A DNA stretch of 51,871 bases from Hymenobacter terrestris. Its GTDB lineage: Bacteria > Bacteroidota > Bacteroidia > Cytophagales > Hymenobacteraceae. The DNA lies in the NCBI RefSeq assembly GCF_013377905.1, contig NZ_JABKAV010000022.1:1-51871 (forward strand). The letters are read 5' to 3'. A program made the translations under genes and the position numbers. Below, piece after piece: positions 16,562-23,450 of this stretch (its first letter is position 1; every line of letters starts with the position of its first letter). Under the pieces are notes generated by a model that was given only the letters and a program-made list of their open reading frames with translations, made no database searches and had not been told where the DNA came from.

Positions 16562-17350
16562 TTACCGATCCAGCCACTCCTTGAAGGTGCTGACCTTTTC
16601 GCGGCTGACCAGCACCGTGTCGTTGTCGGGTGGGGCGGGCTGGAGGATGGTTTGCAGGCGCGAGTTGGTGTAGTGGATGATGTCGCGGATGGAGGTGGCG
16701 CGGGCCAGGTAGGCGCGGTTGAGGCGAAAGAACTCGCGCGGGTCGAGCAAGACCTCCAGTTGTTCCAGCGTGTAATCGACTACCAGACGGCGGCCTTCGT
16801 GGGTGTGGAGCAGGGTGGCTTTTTCGAGGCTGGCGAAGTAGGCAATGTCCTCGACCGGCACGGCCTTGAGGTGCTCGCCCACCCGCACCACGAAGCGCGA
16901 CTTGTACTCGCGGGCCGGCTGCCGGGCCTGGGCCAGCACCTGGGCCAGCAGCGCCGCATCGAACGGGGCCGGGGCGGCGGTTTCGCGCTGCTGCACCAGC
17001 TTCTGCAGGGCCGCCGTCAGCTCTTCCGGGGCTATGGGCTTGAGCAGGTAGTCGATGCTGTTCACCTTGAAAGCCCGTAGCGCATATTTGTCGTAGGCGG
17101 TGGTGAAGATGACCGGGCAGCGGACTTCCAGCCGCTCGAACAGCTCGAAGCTCAGGCCATCGGCCAAATGGATATCGAGCAGCAGCACGTCGGGCGCGGT
17201 GCCGGGGTCCCGTAACAGCGCCTCGGCTTCAGCCACCGACTCGGCCGTGCCCACCACTTCTACCGGCATTGGCTGTTTTTGCAGCAGCCCGGCCAGGCGC
17301 GTGGCGGCCAGCGGCTCGTCTTCGATAATGAGGGCGCGGAGAGGATTCAA
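16562..17350 (-). CDS. LytTR-family response regulator
   Basis: A 262-residue two-component regulator. The receiver domain spans residues 1-125, with the acidic pocket ED at 10-11, phospho-accepting Asp59 in LLLDIHLADG, Thr83/84 and Lys104 in YLLKPI. The LytTR DNA-binding domain spans about 155-262 (FVVRVGEHLKAVPVEDIAYF, RLVVDYTLEQLEVLLDPREFFRLNR split over 186-215, VSREKVSTFKEWLDR). The only start before the receiver domain is TTG 17350. The kinase gene is 161 bp upstream on the same strand, separated by a palindrome. It is the likely reader of the GAAGYGTC direct repeats upstream of the TonB and TPR genes. Confidence 0.9.
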   Translation of the reverse strand: MNPLRALIIEDEPLAATRLAGLLQKQPMPVEVVGTAESVAEAEALLRDPGTAPDVLLLDIHLADGLSFELFERLEVRCPVIFTTAYDKYALRAFKVNSIDYLLKPIAPEELTAALQKLVQQRETAAPAPFDAALLAQVLAQARQPAREYKSRFVVRVGEHLKAVPVEDIAYFASLEKATLLHTHEGRRLVVDYTLEQLEVLLDPREFFRLNRAYLARATSIRDIIHYTNSRLQTILQPAPPDNDTVLVSREKVSTFKEWLDR

Positions 17351-17391
17351 GGGAGTAGTAAGATTGAAAGGGTAAAATTGCGCGGGCGGGC

Positions 17392-17507
17392 TGAACGGCT
17401 GTAGCGCGAAGCTTCCGCTTCGTGTGTCGTTGAATAGTTAACAGTTATAAGTGGCGCAACAGTCAGCAACGATACGCGAAGCGGAAGCTTCGCGCTACAG
17501 CCGTTCA
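17392..17507. repeat. Palindrome between kinase and regulator genes (different family)
   Basis: Outer arms of about 31 bp (17392-17422 and 17477-17507) pair perfectly or nearly so, with core CGCGAAGCTTCCGCTTCG, around a loop of about 54 nt. It begins 4 bp after the kinase stop and ends 41 bp before the regulator's TTG start. It could attenuate transcription between the two or protect the kinase mRNA. Confidence 0.85.
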
Positions 17508-17511
17508 AGCC

Positions 17512-18726
17512 TCACCGCAGTTCCAGCACCGGCAGCGTTACGGCAAACTCCGTTTCCGATTCGGTGATGAGCACAGGTTCGGGCGTGAGGAAGGCGTAGC
17601 GGGCCTGCAGGTTGGGGAGGCCCAGGCCCGTCGATTCGCCCTCGGCCACCAGGCGGGGCAGGCGCGAGTTGCGCACCACAAGCTGGCGGGTTTTCGCATC
17701 GAACTCGATGACGAGGCGTAGCGGGTTGAGGCGCGACGTGGCGTTGTGCTTCAGGGCATTTTCTAGCAGCAGCTGCAGGGCGAGTGGGGGCACCAGCAGC
17801 TCCTGTAGCTCGGCGGCCGGGGGCAGGCGCATTTCTACCTGCACGCCTTCGCCCAGCCGCGTACGCTGCAAAAACAAGTAGCTCTCGGCAAAAGCTAACT
17901 CGTCGGTTAGCGGCACCAATTCCTGGTCCTGGTGGTCGAGCACGTAGCGGTACACCTGGCTGAGCTGGCGGATGAAGCGGGAGGCGCGGGCCGGGTCGTG
18001 CTCGTCCTCCACGAGCGAGGTGAGGGCGTTGAGCGAGTTGAACAGGAAGTGCGGATCGAGCTGGCGGCGCAATGAGTCGGCCTGGGCGCGGGCGTTTTCG
18101 GTTTGCAGCCGCTCGGCCCGGATGGCCGTTTCGCGCCAGCCCATCAGAAACGCCCGGCTGTGCATAAACAGCGACACGACCACCGTTATCAGCAGCGGCG
18201 TGATGAACGCCTTCCAGCTCAGCGAGCTAAGCGGCTTGAGGTGATAAAACACCCGAAATCCGCCCGCAACGACTACGATAACCAGCAGCGACAGTACCAT
18301 CGAAAGGCCAATCGTCAGCAGAAACCGCCGGATAGGATGCTTCGTCCAGTCGACGCGGCGGTTGAGCCACTCCGAAGGGTAGCCATTGGCCAGCCACAGC
18401 CCGGTGGTATAAAAGAAGTTGTAAGCAAAGGTTACCAGGAACTGCTCGCTCCAGACAGGGTGCCTCCCCCCGTTGAACATCAGCGCCAGCCCAAACGCAA
18501 TCAGCGTCATCAGCCCCAGGCCCTTCCACAAATTCCGGTGCGGATAATACCGCGAGAGGTCGTTGCGTTCGGCAGCCGTAGTTGGTAGCGGGGCCGCCGA
18601 AGCAGCATAGGCGGAAATGGAGTCGGCTTTCACGGGCGGGGCCTGGGCGGCGTTTGGACTGGAAGGTATTAAAAGCGAACGAAACCAGTGCGGCGGGCAG
18701 CGGTGGGGCCGCGACCGGGTAGGCAC
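17512..18726 (-). CDS. LytS-type sensor histidine kinase (His_kinase/HATPase)
   Basis: A 404-residue membrane kinase. Four hydrophobic segments (about residues 67-85, 95-113, 134-156 and 174-189) precede a coiled stretch and the His_kinase domain with phospho-acceptor His226 in QLDPHFLFNSLNAL. The ATP-binding domain has the N box in LLLENALKHN and the G box in GLGLPNLQAR. This 4-TM, sensor-poor type pairs with LytTR regulators. The start is uncertain: GTG 18726 gives this length, while GTG 18633 (VKADSISAY) would remove 31 atypical residues. It lies 25 bp after the TPR gene, so it is probably in one transcript with it. Confidence 0.9.
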   Translation of the reverse strand: MPTRSRPHRCPPHWFRSLLIPSSPNAAQAPPVKADSISAYAASAAPLPTTAAERNDLSRYYPHRNLWKGLGLMTLIAFGLALMFNGGRHPVWSEQFLVTFAYNFFYTTGLWLANGYPSEWLNRRVDWTKHPIRRFLLTIGLSMVLSLLVIVVVAGGFRVFYHLKPLSSLSWKAFITPLLITVVVSLFMHSRAFLMGWRETAIRAERLQTENARAQADSLRRQLDPHFLFNSLNALTSLVEDEHDPARASRFIRQLSQVYRYVLDHQDQELVPLTDELAFAESYLFLQRTRLGEGVQVEMRLPPAAELQELLVPPLALQLLLENALKHNATSRLNPLRLVIEFDAKTRQLVVRNSRLPRLVAEGESTGLGLPNLQARYAFLTPEPVLITESETEFAVTLPVLELR

Positions 18727-18751
18727 CGCCCCACCCCTGCCCGCCGCCGGT

Positions 18752-19453
18752 TTACTTGACCGCGGCCGTTTCGTAGTTTTTCAGCCGGCCGGCTACCTGC
18801 CGCTCGCCCCAGCTCGGCGACAGCCGGGAAGCGGGCTTGAAAGTGGCGTAGTGCGTTTTGGCCTGCAGGAAAATCGGTTTGGCCACTTCAGCCCCGCCCC
18901 CAAACATGGCAGGCGTGTAGTAGATATTATTTGCCTTGACTAGGTAGGCACGGGGGTTGGTTGGGTTGAGCTGAATGGCCTTTTCTACTGCCTCGTTCAC
19001 CATACCCGAATATTTCATGGAGCGCAACATGGGCGAAATGCTCAGCCGGGCCTGATGGATGTAGGCCTGCAACACGAGTAGCTCCGACTCGTCGGCTCCG
19101 GCCAGCTTGCGGGCCTGGGCCAGGGCCGCTTCGGCCTGGTCGAGGGTTTTGTCTTTCGCGTCGCCGTCTTCCTTGCTCTGGAATGTATGGATGAGCAGGG
19201 CGTAAGCCTGGTAGTAGCGGGGCAGCCAATCCTGCGGCTTCACGGTGGCGGCGCGTTCCATTTTGGCGGCGCTGGCCCGTAGCACGGCCGGGTCGCCGGT
19301 ACTCATCAGCTCCGCAACGGCGGCCGTCATCATGGTGGTGTAGGCATCGGTGGCAGCAGTAGCAGCCGGCGCAGTGGCAGCAGTGGCGGGCTTCTGAGCG
19401 AAAGAGGCCAGGGAAGCGGCAAGGAGGGCGAGGGTGAGCAGGGGCTTTTTCAT
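18752..19453 (-). CDS. Periplasmic TPR-like protein of the TonB/LytTR locus
   Basis: A 233-residue protein with a signal peptide (MKKPLLTLALLAASLASFAQ) and an Ala/Thr-rich stretch after it. The mature part is all-helical with TPR-like features (ALLIHTFQ, AEAALAQARKLAGADESELL, VEKAIQLNPTNPRAYLVKAN). It ends in a family-specific region (YTPAMFGGGAEVAKPIFLQA). Probably an envelope scaffold or partner of the adjacent TonB receptor; function unknown. It has its own promoter and direct-repeat operator, which copy those of the TonB gene, and is followed closely by the kinase gene. Confidence 0.75.
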   Translation of the reverse strand: MKKPLLTLALLAASLASFAQKPATAATAPAATAATDAYTTMMTAAVAELMSTGDPAVLRASAAKMERAATVKPQDWLPRYYQAYALLIHTFQSKEDGDAKDKTLDQAEAALAQARKLAGADESELLVLQAYIHQARLSISPMLRSMKYSGMVNEAVEKAIQLNPTNPRAYLVKANNIYYTPAMFGGGAEVAKPIFLQAKTHYATFKPASRLSPSWGERQVAGRLKNYETAAVK

Positions 19454-19506
19454 GGCTGAAAACTGGTTAAGGGGTTGAGGAGAAAGGCACTGGCGGTTTG
19501 ATGATT

Positions 19507-19579
19507 CAAAGGTGGCTCCCGGCCGCCGCCCCCGAAACTTTCCGTTACCGAAGCGTCAGATAAGCCGGATGAAGCGTCG
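19507..19579 (-). promoter_or_regulatory. Promoter plus putative LytTR operator of the TPR gene
   Basis: Minus-strand promoter TTTC (19534-19537)-N19-CACCTTTG (19507-19514). Directly upstream is a direct repeat GAAGCGTC at 19550-19557 and 19571-19578, exactly 21 bp (two helical turns) apart. The same 46-bp block stands before the TonB gene with 40 of 46 bases identical. LytTR domains are known to bind two 9-bp direct repeats separated by 12-13 bp just upstream of the promoter. Confidence 0.75.
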
Positions 19580-19610
19580 GGGCAGAGGGCCTGTTGAAAT
19601 AAATTGGAGG

Positions 19611-19725
19611 GGTGTAGAGGCGGGGCTTGCCCCCGCTCGCCGGTAAAACGAGCCAATCAGGCCCTGACGCACTTGTTCAGCGGCCCTGTTCAATGGCGGG
19701 CGGGGACAAGCCCCGCCCCTACACC
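19611..19725. repeat. GC-rich palindrome (third family) after the TonB gene
   Basis: Arms of about 30 bp (GGTGTAGAGGCGGGGCTTGC... at 19611 and its imperfect complement ending 19725) with a few mismatches and a loop of about 55 nt. It lies 16 bp after the TonB receptor stop and could terminate that transcript before the TPR gene's own promoter. Confidence 0.8.
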
Positions 19726-19741
19726 GTGCGAATAGCCCGCG

Positions 19742-21937
19742 CTATTCCGGCCGCTCGTTCACGCTGGCGGGGTTTTTCTTGTTGATGCTGACAAACACGC
19801 CCAGAAACACCATGCGCGGGGCGGTGGGCGTAATGGCCACGCGGTTGCGCTGGCCGGTAGCGGCATCGGGGCGCTGGGCGTAGCGGTAGCCGAACACGTT
19901 GGGCTGGGCCAGCACGTTGTTGAGGGCTAGGTGCACGACGGTAAACTGCCCGAATAGCTTGGTGAGGTAGCTGGCGTTCAGGCTCAACTCCTGGAAGGCG
20001 GGCAGGCGGCCCTGGTTGTAGCCGGCTTCGGGCTGGTTGAGGTCGTGGTAGCGGCGGGGGCTGCCATAGCTGTACGTGGCCCCAACCAGCGTATGCAGCC
20101 CGGGCACCCAGTACTTCGTCACCACCGACACGTTGTGGCGGGCCGCGAAGGTGGGCACGGCCAGCACCGGGTCCTGCCGAAACTGCCGCTTGGTGTCCAG
20201 AAAACCGTAGCTAACGTAGTATTCGAGGTTTTTCACCGACGTCCGGTCGCGCCAGAGCAGGTCGAGGCCGCGGGCGTAACCGGAGCCGCCGTTGTCGAAG
20301 GCTTGGGGGTTGCGGGGTTGCTGGCCATCGAAGCGGGTGAGCTGGCTGTAGGTTTTGTGGTAGCCTTCGAGCTGCAGCAACCGGCCGTTGTGGGTGTACT
20401 GGTAGGTAAGCACCGCGTGCCGGGCCCGCTCGAAGCGCAGCCGGGGCGCGGCCGCCAGCAGCAGGCTGTTGTCGGGCGTTTGGTAGAAGTGGCCGTAAGC
20501 AGCCGAGAGCGAGCTATTCGCAGTGGTCTGGTAGGCCAGGGCCAGCCGGGGCGCGGCATTCCAGCCGCCCAGCAGCGCCGAATACTCGCTGCGCCCACCC
20601 ACCCGGCCCGCCAGCCGGTCGCTCAGCTGAAAGTCACTTTCCACGAAGCCCGCCAGGCGCTGCTCGCCAAATTCCGGCCGGAACCTGAGCGGACTGGCGG
20701 CGTTGGGCTGCACCGTCTGGCTTACCTGCTGCACCAGCCCTTCGGCCCCTATTTTCAGGTTGAAGCGGGTATGCACCGAATCGTTGATGAGCACCACCCG
20801 GCCCAGCAGCGCCTGCTCCAGCGTCCGCAGCCGCACCGAGTCGGGGCGCAGGCGCTGGTCGTCGCGGCTCAGGGCCACGCCGCTTTGCAGGCTCCAGCCC
20901 CGGCGCAACGGGCCGCGGAAAGTGGTGTTGAGGTAGGCGTTGGCCCCACGCAGCCCCACAGTTTGCATCCCGGCCGGCTCGGGGCTGGGCTGCCCGATTT
21001 GCAGCTGCTGGCCCGTCCAGGTGCCGTACACTTTCAGCATGCCCGCCTGGCCGGTGCGGTGCTGCAGGCTCACAGACGAGGCTACCCCGCGCGGGGCTTG
21101 GTCCCAGCGCACGTTCTGGGGCAGCAGCTTGGTGTAGGATGCCAGGTTGGTGTAGTCGGCGCTGACGGCCAGCGAAGTCCGCGCCCAGCGTTTCGTGCGC
21201 GAGGCGCCCAAAAACACCGAGGTAGCCGACAGCCCGGTCTGGGTTTCGGGCGCGAGGTCAGTCGAGTTCAGCAGCAGCACCCCCGATAGCGCCTGCCCAT
21301 ACAGCGCCGAGTAGCCGCCGGTACTGAACACCGTGCCCTTAAAAAGCGACGGCGAAAACCGACCCCGGGCCGGCACCGCCGCCACGGTGGGGTTGAACGG
21401 GTTCTGCACCAGCATGCCATCGAGGTACACTTTGGTTTCCGAAGCCGCCCCGCCGCGCACAAACAGCAGGCCGTCCTCCCCCACCCGCGTGGTGCCGGGC
21501 AGCGTATTGAAAGCCGCCGCCACATCGGCCAGTGCCCCGGCCGTCGTCTGAATGTCGCGGGTGGTGAGGGCGGCACTGCGGTGCTCGTCGCTGGCCTCGA
21601 AGGCCCCGGCCGTAATCACTACCGAACCCAGCGCGTGCGGCTCGCCTTTCAGCACGAAGCTCAACGGCGCAGGCGGGGCAGGCAATGTCAGCGGTTTTTC
21701 GGCCATAATGAAGCCCAGCAAGCTGGCCTGCACCACGTAGGCGCCCGCCGGGGCCGTGGTTTCAAACCGAAACCGGCCCAGCGAGTCGGTACTGGCCCCA
21801 TCGAAGGTGCCCCGCACGAATACGTTTACCCCCGGTAGCGCCTGGCCACCGGCGTCGCGCACGGTACCGCGCAGGGTGGTTTGGGCGAAGCTGGCGAAAG
21901 TCAGCAGCAGCAACGGAAGCAGCAAGAGGCGTTTCAT
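19742..21937 (-). CDS. TonB-dependent outer-membrane receptor with CarboxypepD_reg domain
   Basis: A 731-residue receptor that imports an unknown substrate using TonB energy. Signal peptide MKRLLLLPLLLLTFASFAQ, then a CarboxypepD_reg-like domain (TLRGTVRDAGGQALPGVNVFVRG split over about residues 20-42, VVQASLLGFIM), a plug domain (NTLPGTTRVGEDGLLFVRGG, YLDGMLVQNPF, GYSALYGQALSGVLLL) and a beta-barrel to the end. The start is ATG 21937, since the extra 16 residues of the longer frame run through the promoter. It is first in the LytTR/LytS locus and shares an operator with the TPR gene. The short N-terminal part lacks a FecR/STN signalling domain, in line with regulation by LytTR instead of an anti-sigma factor. 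Confidence 0.9.
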   Translation of the reverse strand: MKRLLLLPLLLLTFASFAQTTLRGTVRDAGGQALPGVNVFVRGTFDGASTDSLGRFRFETTAPAGAYVVQASLLGFIMAEKPLTLPAPPAPLSFVLKGEPHALGSVVITAGAFEASDEHRSAALTTRDIQTTAGALADVAAAFNTLPGTTRVGEDGLLFVRGGAASETKVYLDGMLVQNPFNPTVAAVPARGRFSPSLFKGTVFSTGGYSALYGQALSGVLLLNSTDLAPETQTGLSATSVFLGASRTKRWARTSLAVSADYTNLASYTKLLPQNVRWDQAPRGVASSVSLQHRTGQAGMLKVYGTWTGQQLQIGQPSPEPAGMQTVGLRGANAYLNTTFRGPLRRGWSLQSGVALSRDDQRLRPDSVRLRTLEQALLGRVVLINDSVHTRFNLKIGAEGLVQQVSQTVQPNAASPLRFRPEFGEQRLAGFVESDFQLSDRLAGRVGGRSEYSALLGGWNAAPRLALAYQTTANSSLSAAYGHFYQTPDNSLLLAAAPRLRFERARHAVLTYQYTHNGRLLQLEGYHKTYSQLTRFDGQQPRNPQAFDNGGSGYARGLDLLWRDRTSVKNLEYYVSYGFLDTKRQFRQDPVLAVPTFAARHNVSVVTKYWVPGLHTLVGATYSYGSPRRYHDLNQPEAGYNQGRLPAFQELSLNASYLTKLFGQFTVVHLALNNVLAQPNVFGYRYAQRPDAATGQRNRVAITPTAPRMVFLGVFVSINKKNPASVNERPE

Positions 21938-21959
21938 GGCGGGGCAGGGAAGTGATGCC

Positions 21960-22032
21960 CAAATGTGCGCCGCCGCCAGGGCCATTGAAACTCGCCGTTA
22001 CCGAAGTGTCGGATGAGACGGATGAAGCGTCG
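21960..22032 (-). promoter_or_regulatory. Promoter plus putative LytTR operator of the TonB receptor gene
   Basis: Minus-strand promoter TTTC (21987-21990)-N19-CACATTTG (21960-21967), with the direct repeat GAAGTGTC (22003-22010) and GAAGCGTC (22024-22031) immediately upstream, again 21 bp apart. Predicted leader of about 16 nt before ATG 21937. It is aligned base for base with the site before the TPR gene. Confidence 0.78.
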
Positions 22033-22035
22033 TTG

Positions 22036-22063
22036 AGTTGCTCGTTGTCAGTTGCCGGCTAAG
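22036..22063. repeat. 7-bp-phased repeat
   Basis: Heptamers AGTTGCT-CGTTGTC-AGTTGCC-GGCTAAG, between the divergent TonB and HEAT-like genes. Confidence 0.5.
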
Positions 22064-22083
22064 CCATGCCAAAATGATTGACT

Positions 22084-22091
22084 TACTTTCG
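22084..22091 (+). promoter_or_regulatory. Possible -7 box of the HEAT-like gene
   Basis: TACTTTCG resembles TAnnTTYG and lies 23 bp before ATG 22115. No -33 match was found. Confidence 0.35.
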
Positions 22092-22114
22092 CCAGTGCAA
22101 CTTCTCTTGCCCCA

Positions 22115-23425
22115 ATGACTGAGACTACCCGCATCAAGCGTCTATTTCGCGACGCCATCCGCCGCGGCACCGGCCGGGCGCATCTGCTGATGCGGGCGCA
22201 CCCGGAGGTTAATTTCTCCGCCGATATTCTGAAAGCAGCTTGCACCAACTATGCTTACGACCCGCAGTGCGAGCAAAGCCGGGGGGCTTATGTACTGGAG
22301 TTGGTTCAACTGCTTGAGCCTCGCAGTAGGCGTGAGAAAACGATAAGCCAAATCCTGACTGCCCTGGTTTCTACACGTGAAGCGTCCTGGGACTTAACGC
22401 AGCTTTTTGATATAGCCGGACAGTTGGCTGCAGAAGGCAATGCGGTGGCACGCGCTGCTTTTTATCAACGGTACAAACTGGGCAAGTCTGCTGACTATGC
22501 TTACGATGGCGAATGGGAATTCGTGCGCTTAGATGGGCTTGATGCCTTGTTGCACGTGGCAGGGGTGCGGGGTTATGAGTTGGCCGCTGATTCAGAGGAA
22601 TGGGAAAGTGATTACTTGATTGAGTTGGCGCAGAAAATTAGTCCAGACATAAATATCAGGGCCGCATTGGAAGAAGCCGCCATGACTAATGAACATATAG
22701 CCCGATACCTTAAAGCAGTACAAGTAGACTGGCAATCAATACGCAAACTAAATTCAAAGCCCAAGATTTCGGCGCTGAAATTTATCCAGCAGTTCATCGA
22801 AGCACCTGAGTCCTGTTACCTTTCATCTTATACCATCAAGAAATTAACTGCCCATCAAGTCCGCCAACTGGCGGCCGATTTCGAGCAGGAAAATAACCCC
22901 AAGCGGAAGGCCAAATACCTGGACATTTTCGGATCGGTGAAGTATCCACTGGGGCATGAGCAGTTGTTGCAGATGGCCGAGTCTGCACCGACATCCCGTT
23001 ATTCCCCAGTGCTGGATGATGCGGTGCAGGCACTTAGCTTTCTTGAGGCTCCCGCCATCCGTGAATTCGCCTTGACCAAACTGGCCAACCCGTCAGTTGC
23101 GTGGCGCTTTACCCGCCTGCTCATCAACAATTACCAAGCCGGCGACGACCAACTCCTGCGCCAGCTTGTGGAGCAGACCACCGACGCGCATATTATTGAA
23201 TGCCTGGCTAGCAGCCTGTGCGCCATCTACCGGAAGAACCGCACCAGCAAATGCCGGGAGCCTTTACAGGCGCTTTACCAGCGCATGAACTGTGGACTGC
23301 ACCGGGCCGACGTGGTGGAACTGCTACTGAAGCGCGGCTTACTGCCCGCTGACATCCGGGAGGAAATACCGTTCGACAGCTACGAGGGCGTGCGGGATTT
23401 AGCAGTTGAGTGGGCCGTACAATAA
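22115..23425 (+). CDS. Hypothetical all-helical (HEAT-like) protein
   Basis: A 436-residue soluble protein without signal peptide. It opens with IKRLFRDAIRRGTGRAHLLMRAHPEVNFS and consists of helical units resembling HEAT/Armadillo repeats (VRQLAADFEQENNPKRKAKYL, AIREFALTKLANPSVAWRF, IIECLASSLCAIYRKNRTSK). I have the impression of homologues in Firmicutes and Bacteroidota with this same N-terminal motif, none with a known function. Codon use is less GC-biased than its neighbours, especially at 22400-22900, which may mean horizontal transfer. It is convergent with the downstream kinase gene with only 25 bp between and no terminator. Confidence 0.75.
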   Translation: MTETTRIKRLFRDAIRRGTGRAHLLMRAHPEVNFSADILKAACTNYAYDPQCEQSRGAYVLELVQLLEPRSRREKTISQILTALVSTREASWDLTQLFDIAGQLAAEGNAVARAAFYQRYKLGKSADYAYDGEWEFVRLDGLDALLHVAGVRGYELAADSEEWESDYLIELAQKISPDINIRAALEEAAMTNEHIARYLKAVQVDWQSIRKLNSKPKISALKFIQQFIEAPESCYLSSYTIKKLTAHQVRQLAADFEQENNPKRKAKYLDIFGSVKYPLGHEQLLQMAESAPTSRYSPVLDDAVQALSFLEAPAIREFALTKLANPSVAWRFTRLLINNYQAGDDQLLRQLVEQTTDAHIIECLASSLCAIYRKNRTSKCREPLQALYQRMNCGLHRADVVELLLKRGLLPADIREEIPFDSYEGVRDLAVEWAVQ

Positions 23426-23450
23426 CTGCCGTTCTTCAGCCCAACTGCCT

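Noticed and set aside
17392..17507. Insertion sequence
   Set aside because: No transposase frame lies between or near the inverted arms; the loop is only about 54 nt.
20045..21289. 414-residue open frame on the plus strand
   Set aside because: Antisense to the TonB receptor gene; composition is that of a shadow frame.
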